The notes below the pieces were generated by a model. It made no database searches. It was not told where the DNA came from and was given only the letters and a program-made list of their open reading frames with translations. Both the position numbers and the translations under genes were made by a program. Shown in pieces: positions 1 to 8,083 of a stretch of DNA of 52,842 nt; the stretch's first letter is position 1, and each line of letters opens with the position of its first letter. The stretch is from Actinomycetota bacterium (GTDB lineage: Bacteria; Actinomycetota; Thermoleophilia; Gaiellales; Gaiellaceae), in assembly GCA_005884005.1 (NCBI GenBank), contig VAWI01000014.1:70649-123490 (forward strand), read 5' to 3'.

Positions 1-33
1 GTTGAGGTTGAACCTTTGCGACGCGGATCGCCG

Positions 34-62
34 TTGACAGCGCTGTAGAAGCCGCGTACTCT
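34..62 (+). promoter_or_regulatory. Sigma-A-type promoter of ftsZ
   Basis: TTGACA (34-39), a 17-bp spacer, and TACTCT (57-62) form a near-consensus housekeeping promoter. Only 10 nt separate the -10 box from the ftsZ ATG, so transcription would start at or within a few bases of the start codon. No Shine-Dalgarno lies between. Bases 1-48 can be read as the end of an upstream gene (TAG at 46-48), but too little is present to decide. Confidence 0.75.
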
Positions 63-72
63 CCTGCGTCGA

Positions 73-1215
73 ATGGGGCGAAACAACGGACGCTCCACTA
101 AAGCTTCAGGTCGAGCAACCTTGAGTGTCAAAGACCAAACGGGCAACTTCCTCGCCGTGATCAAAGTCGTCGGTGTCGGCGGCGGCGGCACGAACGCGGT
201 CAATCGCATGGTCGATGCGGGACTGACCGGCGTTGAGTTCATCGCCGTGAACACGGACGCCCAAGCGCTGCTGATGTGCGATGCGGACGTGAAGATCCAC
301 ATCGGCTCACAGGCGACCCGAGGCCTCGGCGCCGGCGCCGATCCGGCGGTTGGGAAGGCAGCAGCGCAAGAAAGCCGCGACGAGCTCAAAGAGGCGCTCA
401 AAGGTGCCGACATGATCTTCGTCACGGCCGGCGAGGGCGGCGGAACCGGCACCGGCGGGGCACCGATCCTGGGCGAGCTCGCCGGCGAGGAGCTCGGCGC
501 GCTCACCGTCGGCGTGGTGACCCGGCCGTTCTCATTCGAAGGCCGCAAACGCGCGCAGCAGGCCGAGCGCGGGATCGAGGATCTGCGCGACATGGTCGAC
601 ACGCTGATCGTGATCGAGAATGATCGCCTGCTCCAGGTGGTCGAGAAGCGCACCTCGATCGTCGATGCGTTCAAGCTCGCCGACGACGTGCTCCGGCAGG
701 GCGTGCAGGGGATCACCGACCTGATCACGATCCCCGGCCTCGTCAACCTCGACTTCGCCGACGTGCGCACGATCATGCGCGGCGCGGGCTCAGCCCTGAT
801 GGGCATCGGCGCGGCCTCCGGCGAGAACCGCGCGACCGAGGCAGCACAGGCAGCGGTCTCGTCGCCGCTGCTCGAAGCCTCGATCGAAGGGGCGACCGGA
901 ATCCTGCTCAACGTCACCGGCGGTCGCGAGATCGGGCTCTTCGAGGTGAACGAAGCCGCCGAGGTCGTCACCGGAGCAGCCGACCAGAATGCCAACGTCA
1001 TCTTCGGCGCCGTGATCGACGAGTCGCTCGAGGACGAGGTCCGCGTCACCGTGATCGCAACCGGGTTCGGCCCGCACCGGACACGCAGGCGCCGTCCCGC
1101 CCAGGTCGCGGAGCCCGAGCAGCTCCCTGGCGAGGAACCGCAGCCCGCCCGCAGGGAGGGCTTCGACGTGCCGGACGACGTTCTCGAAGTACCGTCGTTC
1201 CTGCGCGACTCGTAG
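73..1215 (+). CDS. ftsZ: Cell division protein FtsZ
   Basis: FtsZ is the tubulin-like GTPase that polymerises into the Z ring at midcell. The 380-residue protein has the nucleotide-binding start [14 protein letters not shown] (about 33-46), the tubulin signature GEGGGTGTG (120-128), TRPFSFEG and the synergy loop with NDRLL. The C-terminal [14 protein letters not shown] resembles the conserved peptide that binds FtsA/SepF-type partners. Glu in AGEGGG (others have Met) is typical of actinobacterial FtsZ. The start is set by the leaderless promoter just upstream; about 30 residues precede the first strand. No other division gene is adjacent; the glycine cleavage operon follows. Confidence 0.97.
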   Translation: MGRNNGRSTKASGRATLSVKDQTGNFLAVIKVVGVGGGGTNAVNRMVDAGLTGVEFIAVNTDAQALLMCDADVKIHIGSQATRGLGAGADPAVGKAAAQESRDELKEALKGADMIFVTAGEGGGTGTGGAPILGELAGEELGALTVGVVTRPFSFEGRKRAQQAERGIEDLRDMVDTLIVIENDRLLQVVEKRTSIVDAFKLADDVLRQGVQGITDLITIPGLVNLDFADVRTIMRGAGSALMGIGAASGENRATEAAQAAVSSPLLEASIEGATGILLNVTGGREIGLFEVNEAAEVVTGAADQNANVIFGAVIDESLEDEVRVTVIATGFGPHRTRRRRPAQVAEPEQLPGEEPQPARREGFDVPDDVLEVPSFLRDS

Positions 1216-1307
1216 CGACACAGGTTTAGTCCCGCGGCGGTTGCGGAATCTTGCCTGTTGCCCTCTCGGGCTGCCCGCTAAGCGGGGGCCCGCGATGACC
1301 CGGTCCG

Positions 1308-1354
1308 GCCGCCCCGGCCCCTCCGATTGGTGGGGGGACCGGGGCGGCTTCCTT
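1308..1354 (+). terminator. Intrinsic terminator-like hairpin between ftsZ and gcvT
   Basis: GCCGCCCCGG (1308-1317) pairs perfectly with CCGGGGCGGC (1339-1348); the interior adds a CCCC/GGGG pairing, and TTCCTTT follows. It probably ends the ftsZ transcript. It lies directly against the putative gcvT -10 box (TAGCAT, 1355-1360), so an attenuator role would need a promoter further upstream. A smaller CCCG-CTAAG-CGGG hairpin lies near 1273-1286. Confidence 0.6.
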
Positions 1355-1370
1355 TAGCATCAGCCGCCGG

Positions 1371-2438
1371 ATGCAGACCCTCTTGCGGACTCCGCTCTTC
1401 GACCGGCACCTTGGGTTGGGCGCACGAATGGTTCCGTTTGCCGGCTGGGAGATGCCGGTCCAGTACGAAGGCGTGATCCCGGAGCACATGGCGGTTCGGA
1501 CGGACGCCGGCGTCTTCGACGTCTCGCACATGGGCGAGCTCGAGGTCGAGGGCCCGCGCGCCAACGAGCTCCTGCAGTCCTTGCTCTCGAACGACCTCGG
1601 GCGGCTCGTAGACGGCCAGGCCCAATACACGCTGATGACAAACAACTCGGGCGGGATCATCGACGACCTGATCGTCTACCGGTTGAGCCCGTTTCGCTTT
1701 CTCTTGATCGTGAATGCCTCGAACCGGGAAGGCGATTTCGAGTGGCTGAAGGAGCACGAGATCGCGGGCTCCGATGTTCGCGATGTCTCGGAGGAATACG
1801 CGTTGCTCGCTGTCCAGGGTCCTCGCTCTCTCGAGCGCCTCGGGCTGGATGAGGCACTGGCGTTCACGTTCGCCGAGGACGAGATCGACGGAGTCGCGTG
1901 CATGATCAACCGCACCGGCTACACGGGCGAGCAGGGAGTCGAACTGATGGTGCCGGCAGAGGACGGGCCCGAGCTCTGGGATCGAGTCGTCGAGCGGGGG
2001 GCCAAGCCCGCCGGGCTGGGCGCCCGTGACACGCTTCGCCTGGAGGTGTGCTATCCGCTGCATGGCAACGACATCGGACCGGAGACAGATGCGATCTCGG
2101 CGGGCCTCGGCTGGGTATGCGCGCTGGACAAGGAGTTCACCGGCGCAGAGGTACTCCGGCGGATCAGGCAGGAGGGCCCGCAAGAGCGCCTCGTGGCGTT
2201 CGTGATGGAGGAGCGCGCGATTCCCCGCCAGGGGATGCCGATCGAGGGCGGGAGGGAGGTTACGTCCGGCACCCACTCTCCGATGCTCGATCGTGGCATC
2301 GGCATGGGCTATGTCCCGGCGAACCGCGCCGAGCCGCAAACGGAATTGACCATCGACGTTCGCGGCAAGTCCCGCCGCGGGCGTGTGGTCAAGAAGCCGA
2401 TCTACAAGAGGGAGGCGAGTCCGAATGGCGGCCACTGA
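1371..2438 (+). CDS. gcvT: Aminomethyltransferase (glycine cleavage T-protein)
   Basis: The T-protein takes the aminomethyl group from lipoylated H-protein, releases ammonia and makes 5,10-methylene-tetrahydrofolate. The 355-residue protein is normal length and begins LLRTPLFDRHLGLGARMVPF, with the family blocks GWEMPVQY, DVSHMGE, a YTGEQGVEL motif and GLGARDTLRLE. The C-terminal barrel domain carries the usual GxVTSGTHSP-type motif (EVTSGTHSP). TAGCAT at 1355-1360 lies 10 nt before the ATG with no Shine-Dalgarno, suggesting a leaderless start. First gene of gcvT-H-PA-PB; it overlaps gcvH by 14 nt. Confidence 0.96.
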   Translation: MQTLLRTPLFDRHLGLGARMVPFAGWEMPVQYEGVIPEHMAVRTDAGVFDVSHMGELEVEGPRANELLQSLLSNDLGRLVDGQAQYTLMTNNSGGIIDDLIVYRLSPFRFLLIVNASNREGDFEWLKEHEIAGSDVRDVSEEYALLAVQGPRSLERLGLDEALAFTFAEDEIDGVACMINRTGYTGEQGVELMVPAEDGPELWDRVVERGAKPAGLGARDTLRLEVCYPLHGNDIGPETDAISAGLGWVCALDKEFTGAEVLRRIRQEGPQERLVAFVMEERAIPRQGMPIEGGREVTSGTHSPMLDRGIGMGYVPANRAEPQTELTIDVRGKSRRGRVVKKPIYKREASPNGGH

Positions 2439-2820
2439 GACCTACCCTGACGAGCTCCGATACCACCCCGAGCACGACTGGGCCCGGATCGAAGGCGACG
2501 TGGCGACGCTCGGGATCACCTGGTTCGCACAGGACTCGCTGGGCGAGCTCGTTCACTTCGAGCCTCCTGACACGAGTGCGACGATCACCAAGGACGCCTC
2601 CTACGGCGAGGTCGAGTCCGTCAAGGCCGTGTCCGACCTGATCACGCCGCTCTCCGGCGAGGTGGTCGAGATCAACCAGAAGGTCGTCGAGGCTCCGGAG
2701 ACCGTGAACGAAGATCCGTACGGCGAGGGCTGGCTCGTTCGGATTCGCCTCACGAACCCGTCCGAGGCCGAGTCGCTTCTCGACGCGGCTTCGTACCGGC
2801 AACTCCTCGAAGACGGCTAG
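2425..2820 (+). CDS. gcvH: Glycine cleavage H-protein
   Basis: The H-protein carries the lipoyl arm that shuttles the methylamine between P-, T- and L-proteins. The 131-residue protein has DELRYHPEHDWARIEGD at the N-terminus and the lipoylation motif EVESVKAVSD, whose Lys is the attachment site. The ATG lies inside the 3' end of gcvT and has a GGGAGG ribosome-binding site at about 2410-2415, which fixes this start over an in-frame upstream codon. Overlap and order imply translational coupling with gcvT. No lipoate ligase or lipoyl synthase is present in the window. Confidence 0.96.
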   Translation: MAATETYPDELRYHPEHDWARIEGDVATLGITWFAQDSLGELVHFEPPDTSATITKDASYGEVESVKAVSDLITPLSGEVVEINQKVVEAPETVNEDPYGEGWLVRIRLTNPSEAESLLDAASYRQLLEDG

Positions 2821-2836
2821 GGGTCCTGGCGATCAC

Positions 2837-4168
2837 ATGAGCTTCCTGTCATTGACCGAGCAGGACCGCGAGCAGATGCTCGAGAGGATCGGGGTGGACT
2901 CGGTCGCGGAGCTGTTCGAGCAGATCCCGGAAGGAGTTCGCCTGGGCCGTGCGCTCGATCTCGAGCCGGCTTTATCGGAGCCCGAGCTCGTCGCGCACCT
3001 GGCCGAGCTGGCCTCGCGCAATATCGACGCCGGTCGGGAGATCTCGTTCCTCGGGGCGGGGATCTACGACCACTACGTTCCCGCGGTCGTCGACGCCGTA
3101 CTTGCCCGCGGAGAGTTCCTGACCGCGTATACGCCCTACCAGCCCGAGATGAGCCAGGGGGTGCTTCAGGCGATCTTCGAGTACCAGACGGCGATCTGCG
3201 AGCTCACCGGAATGGATGTCTCCAACGCCTCGGGCTACGACGGGACAACGGTCGCGGCGGACGCCTGCTACCTCGCAAGACAGGCGACCGGGCGTTCGAA
3301 GGTGGTGCTCGCCGAGGCTCTGAGCCCCCAGGTGCGCCAGGTCGTCAAGACGTACGCGCCCGGCTTCGGCCTCGACGTCGTTGAGGTTCCACATCGCGAC
3401 GGGACCACGGATCCGGACGAGCTGGGACCCGCAGCTCGCGATGCAGCGTGCGTGATCTTCCAGCAGCCGAACTTCTTTGGCTGCCTCGAGCCGGCGCCGG
3501 ACCTGGCCGCTGCCGCCAACGACGCGGGAGCGTTGCCCGTGGCGCACGTCGACCCGGTCTCGCTCGGCGTACTCGAGGCCCCGGGGGCATATGGATGCGC
3601 CCTCGCGATCGGAGAGGGCCAGTCGGCCGGCAACTACCAGTCGTACGGCGGCCCGCACTATGGATTTTTGGCGGCGCGGTCCGAGTTCATCCGGCGCATG
3701 CCTGGCCGGATCTCAGGCGAAACGAGGGACTCCGAGGGCAAGCGCGGCTTCGTGTTGACGCTGCAGACGCGGGAGCAGCACATCCGCAGGGAAAAGGCAA
3801 CCTCCAACATCACGACGAACCAGACGTTGCTCGCGCTGGCGGGCCTCGTTCACCTCTCGTGGCTCGGACCGCAAGGGCTGCGCGAGCTGGGGGAGACCTG
3901 CCTCGCGCTCTCGCGCTACGCGAAAGAGCGCCTGAGTGAAGCCGGTCTCGAGCTCGTGTTTCCAAATCAGGCAACATTCAAGGAGTTTGCGGTACACGTC
4001 GGACGCCCTGCCAAGGACGCGACTCGCGCTGCGCGCGCCGTGGGCGTGCACCCCGGGTATGCGATCGGCCGCGACTACGCGGGCCTCGACGACGCGCTGC
4101 TCGTCGCCGTCACGGAGAAGCGGACGACCGAGGACATCGACCGCCTGGCCGAGGTGCTCGCGGCATGA
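2837..4168 (+). CDS. gcvPA: Glycine dehydrogenase (decarboxylating) subunit 1
   Basis: This is the N-terminal half of a split P-protein, the PLP enzyme that decarboxylates glycine and passes the aminomethyl group to GcvH. The 443-residue protein shows FLGAGIYDHYVPAVVD, TAYTPYQPEMSQGVLQAIFEYQT, the SGYDGTT block and the GGPHYGFLA motif of the subunit-1 family. This half lacks the PLP lysine, as expected; that residue lies in the next gene. The stop overlaps the gcvPB start by 4 nt (ATGA), which fits co-translation of a heteromeric enzyme. Confidence 0.95.
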   Translation: MSFLSLTEQDREQMLERIGVDSVAELFEQIPEGVRLGRALDLEPALSEPELVAHLAELASRNIDAGREISFLGAGIYDHYVPAVVDAVLARGEFLTAYTPYQPEMSQGVLQAIFEYQTAICELTGMDVSNASGYDGTTVAADACYLARQATGRSKVVLAEALSPQVRQVVKTYAPGFGLDVVEVPHRDGTTDPDELGPAARDAACVIFQQPNFFGCLEPAPDLAAAANDAGALPVAHVDPVSLGVLEAPGAYGCALAIGEGQSAGNYQSYGGPHYGFLAARSEFIRRMPGRISGETRDSEGKRGFVLTLQTREQHIRREKATSNITTNQTLLALAGLVHLSWLGPQGLRELGETCLALSRYAKERLSEAGLELVFPNQATFKEFAVHVGRPAKDATRAARAVGVHPGYAIGRDYAGLDDALLVAVTEKRTTEDIDRLAEVLAA

Positions 4169-5661
4169 AGCTTGTGTACGAAAAGTCGGAACCGGGGCGC
4201 CGGGCCTCGTCGCTGCCGCGGCCCGCGCTTCCCGCTTCGGAGGTGCCGGAAGAGCTTCGCCGTATGAGTCCGCCCAGGCTCCCGGAGATCTCCGAACCGG
4301 AGCTCGTCCGGCACTTCACCGCCCTCGCTGACCGCACCTTCGGCGTCGACACCGGGTTCTACCCGCTTGGGTCGTGCACGATGAAGCACAACCCGCGGGT
4401 CAACGAGCGGGTCGTCAACCTTCCCGGCTTCCGCGATCTGCATCCGCTCCAGGAGGAGGACGCATCACAGGGGGCGCTCGAGCTGATGTGGCGGCTGCAG
4501 GAGATCCTCGGCGAGATCGTCGCCCTGCCGGCGGTGTCGCTCCAGCCGGCGGCGGGCTCACAGGGAGAGCTCACCGGCCTGCTCCTGATGCGGGCCTATT
4601 TCGCCGACCGCGGCGAAGGTGACCGGCGGCGCGAGGTCGTGATCCCCGACACCGCGCACGGAACGAATCCGGCCAGCGTGACGATGGCGGGCTACGAGCT
4701 GGTCGGCGTCAAGACGGACCCGCGCGGCAACGTCGACCTAGACGACCTCCGCGGAAAGGTCGGCTCCCAAACCGCCGGGCTGATGTTGACCAATCCGTCC
4801 ACGCTCGGTCTGTTCGACGAGGGGATCGAGGAGATCACCCGCATCTTCCACCAGGCCGGCGCCCTCATGTACTACGACGGCGCGAACCTGAACGCGATCT
4901 GCGGCATCTCGCGACCAGGCGATTTCGGCTTCGACATCGTTCACTTCAACCTGCACAAGACCTTCTCACAGCCGCACGGGGGCGGGGGGCCGGGGGGTGG
5001 GCCGATCGCCGTTCGCGAGCGCCTCGAGCCGTATCTCCCCGTGCCGGCCGTCGTCCGAGACGGTGGCACGTTCCGGCTCGACTACGAGCGGCCGAAGACG
5101 ATCGGCAAGGTCCGCGGCTTCTGCGGTCCGTTCGGCGTCTTCGTTCGCTCCTATGCCTATATCCGCTCTTTCGGACCGGCGCTGCGAGAGATGTCAGAGG
5201 TCGCCGTTCTGAACGCGAACTACCTGCTCGCTCGCCTGAAGGACGGATACGAGGCTCCGTTCGACCGGCTCTGCATGCACGAATTCGTGCTCTCGGGCCG
5301 CCGTCTGAAGCGCGAGCATGGCGTCACGACGCTCGACGTCGCGAAGCGGCTGATGGACTACGGATTCCACCCGCCGACGATCTATTTCCCGCTGATCGTC
5401 CCGGAAGCGCTGATGATCGAGCCGACGGAGACCGAGGCCAAGGAGACGCTGGACGCCTTTGCCGAGGCGATGCTGGAGATCGCGCGCGAGGCTGCCGAGC
5501 AGCCCGAGTTGCTCAGGGAGGCGCCGCACGTCCGACCTGTCAAGCGGCTTGACGAAGTCCGCGCCGCGAAGCGGCCCGTTGTGCGCTACCGGTTCGAGCA
5601 GCACGACGACCCGCACGGGACCGGCGAGCCGCGTCAGCTCGAGGCGCAGAAAGGCGCCTGA
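4165..5661 (+). CDS. gcvPB: Glycine dehydrogenase (decarboxylating) subunit 2
   Basis: This is the C-terminal, PLP-binding half of the P-protein. The 498-residue protein contains YPLGSCTMKHNPRVNE near residue 67, the QPAAGSQGELTG block, HGTNPASVTMAGY, and NLHKTFSQPHGGGGPG, where the Lys should form the Schiff base with PLP. It overlaps gcvPA by 4 nt and completes a T-H-PA-PB operon; the shared L-protein (dihydrolipoyl dehydrogenase) is not in the window. The TGA stop overlaps a possible CTG start of the next ORF in the form CTGA. Confidence 0.96.
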   Translation: MKLVYEKSEPGRRASSLPRPALPASEVPEELRRMSPPRLPEISEPELVRHFTALADRTFGVDTGFYPLGSCTMKHNPRVNERVVNLPGFRDLHPLQEEDASQGALELMWRLQEILGEIVALPAVSLQPAAGSQGELTGLLLMRAYFADRGEGDRRREVVIPDTAHGTNPASVTMAGYELVGVKTDPRGNVDLDDLRGKVGSQTAGLMLTNPSTLGLFDEGIEEITRIFHQAGALMYYDGANLNAICGISRPGDFGFDIVHFNLHKTFSQPHGGGGPGGGPIAVRERLEPYLPVPAVVRDGGTFRLDYERPKTIGKVRGFCGPFGVFVRSYAYIRSFGPALREMSEVAVLNANYLLARLKDGYEAPFDRLCMHEFVLSGRRLKREHGVTTLDVAKRLMDYGFHPPTIYFPLIVPEALMIEPTETEAKETLDAFAEAMLEIAREAAEQPELLREAPHVRPVKRLDEVRAAKRPVVRYRFEQHDDPHGTGEPRQLEAQKGA

Positions 5662-5963
5662 TCGCCGGCGAATCGCGGCTCGAACAGCGGCTTGATGAGG
5701 CGCTGTCGCCGCACGAGGGTCCGCGCTCCCTCCGCGTGTGGCTCTCGATCTGGGGACTTCTCGTTTTGTTGGGATTCCGCTATCGCCTGGCGTTTGCGAC
5801 TCGCGCGGTCTTGGCGGCGGGAGCCGCGCTCGCCTTCTCGCGCGGTCGGCCGATCGTCGGCGGCATCGTCCTCATCCTCTTCCTGCTGTACTTGCTCCAG
5901 GTCCCCCTGATCGTGGAGATCGCCCTCGGTGACCGAGACGTTCGCCGCCGTCGGCGTAACTAA
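5658..5963 (+). CDS. Small membrane protein, start uncertain
   Basis: I do not recognise this family. The downstream part has two hydrophobic segments (from about VWLSIWGLLVLLGF, then GGIVLILFLLYLLQVPLIV) and ends in a basic DRDVRRRRRN tail, so it is probably a small inner-membrane protein. The only usual start codon in frame is GTG at 5736 (75 residues). The same frame is open further upstream and reads like a soluble N-terminus (ESRLEQRLDEALSPHEG). A CTG at 5658 would overlap the gcvPB stop as CTGA, the arrangement used by several neighbours as ATGA, GTGA or TTGA. Its stop overlaps that of convergent rlmN. Confidence 0.5.
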   Translation: MIAGESRLEQRLDEALSPHEGPRSLRVWLSIWGLLVLLGFRYRLAFATRAVLAAGAALAFSRGRPIVGGIVLILFLLYLLQVPLIVEIALGDRDVRRRRRN

Positions 5964-6934
5964 GAAGCCGTCGCGAGTTGGCCGCAGGCCGCGGCGATGT
6001 CCCGGCCGCGTGTCAGGCGCACCGTGGTCGGAATCCCCCTCCTCTTCAGCTCGGCCTCGAAAGCGGCGATCGCCTTCGGCGACGAGCCGGTGAAGCTACC
6101 CGTGGGGTTGTAGGGGATCAGATTCACCTTGAAGACCTGGGGATCGAGCAGCTCGGCAAGCGACCGTGCTTGCTCGACGCGGTCGTTCACACCCGCCAGC
6201 ATCACGTACTCGATGAAGACCTTCCGGCTCCGCAGCTCGAAGTAGCGGCGGCACTCCGCGAGCACGTCCGCGAGCGGGTATCGATCGTTGACCGGCATCA
6301 GCTGTGACCGCAGCGCAGGCTCTGCGGCGTGCAGCGACAGCGCGAGCCGGACCGGCTCATCGACCTCGTCCACGAATTTCCGCAACCCCGGCAGCCAGCC
6401 AACGGTCGAGACGGTCGTCCGGCGATGCGTCACCCCGAGGTCCGGTAGACGCCGGGCCGCCGCGATCACCTCATCCACATTCAGCATCGGTTCGCCCATG
6501 CCCATGAACACGACGTGGTCGATCGTCTCGAGGCGTCGGAAATGGAGAGCCTGGTCGAGCATCTCGGAGGCGGTCAGGTTGCGCCCGAACCGCATTTGGC
6601 CGGTGGCGCAGAACGTGCAGGTGAGCGGGCAGCCGCTCTGTGAGGAGAGGCAGACAGTACGCCTGCCGTCGCGGAACCGCATCAGCACTGCTTCCACCGG
6701 CTGGCCGTCGCTGGTGCGGAACAGGGCTTTCACGGTGCCGTCGCGCGAGCGAGCTTCGTGCTCGAGTTCGATCGTCGAGATCGGAAGGCGCTCCGCGAGC
6801 CGTGCGCGAAGCGGCGCGGGCAAATCCGTCATCTCGTGGTAGCCGGCGGCACCGCGCGCCACCCAGGCCCAGATCTGCCGGGCCCGATAGGCCGGCTCGC
6901 CGGCGAGCTCTTCGGTAAGGAGATCGAGGTTCAC
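5960..6934 (-). CDS. rlmN: Dual-specificity RNA methyltransferase RlmN
   Basis: This radical SAM enzyme methylates C2 of adenosine in 23S rRNA (A2503) and in some tRNAs (A37). The 324-residue protein has the cluster motif CxxxCxxC (SGCPLTCTFCATGQ), the GMGEPMLN motif and STVGW; Cys residues in TVCLSSQ and near the C-terminus (AACGQLATAS) match the catalytic pair. The GTG start overlaps the stop of the VOC gene (GTGA), so it is the last gene of the SRPBCC-ArsR-VOC operon. A TACCGT box also lies 6 nt before the GTG. The longer open frame upstream covers other genes and is not used. Confidence 0.95.
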   Translation of the reverse strand: MNLDLLTEELAGEPAYRARQIWAWVARGAAGYHEMTDLPAPLRARLAERLPISTIELEHEARSRDGTVKALFRTSDGQPVEAVLMRFRDGRRTVCLSSQSGCPLTCTFCATGQMRFGRNLTASEMLDQALHFRRLETIDHVVFMGMGEPMLNVDEVIAAARRLPDLGVTHRRTTVSTVGWLPGLRKFVDEVDEPVRLALSLHAAEPALRSQLMPVNDRYPLADVLAECRRYFELRSRKVFIEYVMLAGVNDRVEQARSLAELLDPQVFKVNLIPYNPTGSFTGSSPKAIAAFEAELKRRGIPTTVRLTRGRDIAAACGQLATAS

Positions 6935-7350
6935 CCAGTCACGGTAGCGCCCCACTCCTCCGGCTCGGTGTCGCGGGTCGGCTGTGCGAAGAACCAATGG
7001 TGTCCTTCGGGATCGGCGGCCGAGTAGCGGCGGTCTCCGTATTCCTGGTCCTCGGGCTCCGCGAGGATCTCGGCACCGGCTGCCTTCGCCCGCTCGTAAT
7101 GGGCGTCGACGTCTTCGACGAGGACATAGAGGCTGAATGTCTCTTGGCCGAGCCGCTTGGGGCTCTGGTAGTGGTCGCCTGGATCGCCGAGGTAGACCGC
7201 CGCGTCGCCCAGCCGCGTCTCGGCATGGTTGACATACCCCTCGGGCCCAGTCAGACGCACATGCTCCTTGAAGCCGAAGGCCCGGTCCAGGAACTCGAGC
7301 GCGGCGTCGACCTCCTCGTAGAGCAGATACGGGGTAATCGTCTGGGTCAT
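6931..7350 (-). CDS. VOC (glyoxalase/dioxygenase superfamily) protein
   Basis: The 139-residue protein begins MTQTITPYLLYEEVDAAL and has the paired beta-alpha-beta-beta-beta modules of the vicinal oxygen chelate fold, with DAALEFLDRAFGF, DAAVYLGDPG, FSLYVLVEDVDAHYERAKAAGAE and the closing DPEGHHWFFAQ. It most resembles PhnB/YdcJ-like proteins of unknown substrate; a glutathione-type lyase or resistance role cannot be told from sequence. The start overlaps the ArsR stop by one base (TGATG). Such proteins often occur with an ArsR repressor and an SRPBCC protein, as here. Confidence 0.85.
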   Translation of the reverse strand: MTQTITPYLLYEEVDAALEFLDRAFGFKEHVRLTGPEGYVNHAETRLGDAAVYLGDPGDHYQSPKRLGQETFSLYVLVEDVDAHYERAKAAGAEILAEPEDQEYGDRRYSAADPEGHHWFFAQPTRDTEPEEWGATVTG

Positions 7351-7658
7351 CAGTGCCTCCTTCGTCGCCTGATTTCCGTTTCGAGGGCATCGAGCCGATT
7401 TGCCCAGAAGCCGCGGTAGCGAGCCAGCCATGCGTCGAGCTGGGCGAGCGGTTCCGGATCCAGCGAGTAGATTCGGCGGCGCCCCTCGCCGCGCGCCTGT
7501 ACCAGTCCCTGCTCCCGGAGTACGCGCAAGTGACGAGAGATCCCGGGCCTGCTCGTCGGGAAGTGGGAGGCGATCTCTCCCGCCGTCCGCTCGTCCTCGG
7601 CCAGCAATTCGACGATCCGCAGGCGGGTGGGATCGGACAGCGCCGTGAGCGCGTTCAC
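7350..7658 (-). CDS. ArsR-family transcriptional regulator
   Basis: The 102-residue winged-helix protein starts MNALTALSDPTRLRIVELLAE and carries the helix-turn-helix TAGEIASHFPTSRPGISRHLRVLREQGLV followed by a wing (ARGEGRRRIYSLD). No Cys-rich metal site is present, so it is not an obvious metal sensor; the C-terminus resembles the SRPBCC-associated ArsR subgroup. GTG start overlaps the SRPBCC stop (GTGA). The 16-bp palindrome at 8031-8046 upstream of the operon is the likely operator, implying autoregulation (inference). Confidence 0.9.
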   Translation of the reverse strand: MNALTALSDPTRLRIVELLAEDERTAGEIASHFPTSRPGISRHLRVLREQGLVQARGEGRRRIYSLDPEPLAQLDAWLARYRGFWANRLDALETEIRRRRRH

Positions 7659-8017
7659 TTGCGCTCACCCCCAATTGCCTGGGCGAACTCGTCGAGTCTG
7701 GGTTCCCAGAAGCCGAAGTAGCGCATGCAGACGTGCGCTTCCAGCCTGGCGTGTTCGAGAACGAGGACGTTTCCCGCTTCGTCGGAGATCAGCTCGACCC
7801 GGACGATCGAGTCGGCCTCGCCGGTGCGGCGCCAATCCAGCTCGAAGACCGCGCCGGGCTCGATCGTTCGCATTCCCGCGGTGACGTCCGGCGGAGCTGC
7901 AGGCCAGCGCGACCTCGAGTCGGGATCGGTGAGCGCCGCCCAGACCTCAGCGCGAGACGCGGTGTAACGCCGCGTGAACCGAAGCGTGGCTCGATCCTCC
8001 GGCACGGCCGGATTCAA
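7655..8017 (-). CDS. SRPBCC (AHSA1-like) domain protein
   Basis: The 120-residue protein reads as one START/Bet v1-like domain of the AHSA1 type: RATLRFTRRYTASRAEVWAALTDPDSRSRWPAAPPDV at the N-terminus, then strands and a final helix with YFGFWEPRLDEFAQAIG. Such domains bind small hydrophobic ligands in a cavity. It is the first gene of the operon with ArsR, VOC and rlmN. The TTG start is favoured because TAACTT (8024-8029, minus strand) lies 6 nt upstream, and TTGACA overlaps the ArsR-type palindrome; no other start is close. Confidence 0.8.
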   Translation of the reverse strand: MNPAVPEDRATLRFTRRYTASRAEVWAALTDPDSRSRWPAAPPDVTAGMRTIEPGAVFELDWRRTGEADSIVRVELISDEAGNVLVLEHARLEAHVCMRYFGFWEPRLDEFAQAIGGERK

Positions 8018-8030
8018 ATCGAGAAGTTAT

Positions 8031-8046
8031 GTAACTGTCAAGTTAC
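8031..8046. promoter_or_regulatory. Perfect inverted repeat, probable ArsR operator
   Basis: GTAACTGTCAAGTTAC is a perfect 6-bp inverted repeat with a 4-bp centre. On the minus strand it contains TTGACA, a plausible -35 element of the SRPBCC-ArsR-VOC-rlmN operon, and a -10 like TAACTT follows. Binding here would block transcription of that operon. It is 25 nt upstream of the ltaE -10 box, so it might also affect the divergent gene. Confidence 0.65.
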
Positions 8047-8083
8047 GCTTTCAAATAACGCTTCCGACGCTAGAGTCGCCGAG

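Noticed and set aside
1221..1370. Glycine riboswitch upstream of gcvT
   Set aside because: The characteristic glycine aptamer blocks are not present; the region shows only GC-rich hairpins, and a -10 box next to the ATG suggests a leaderless mRNA.
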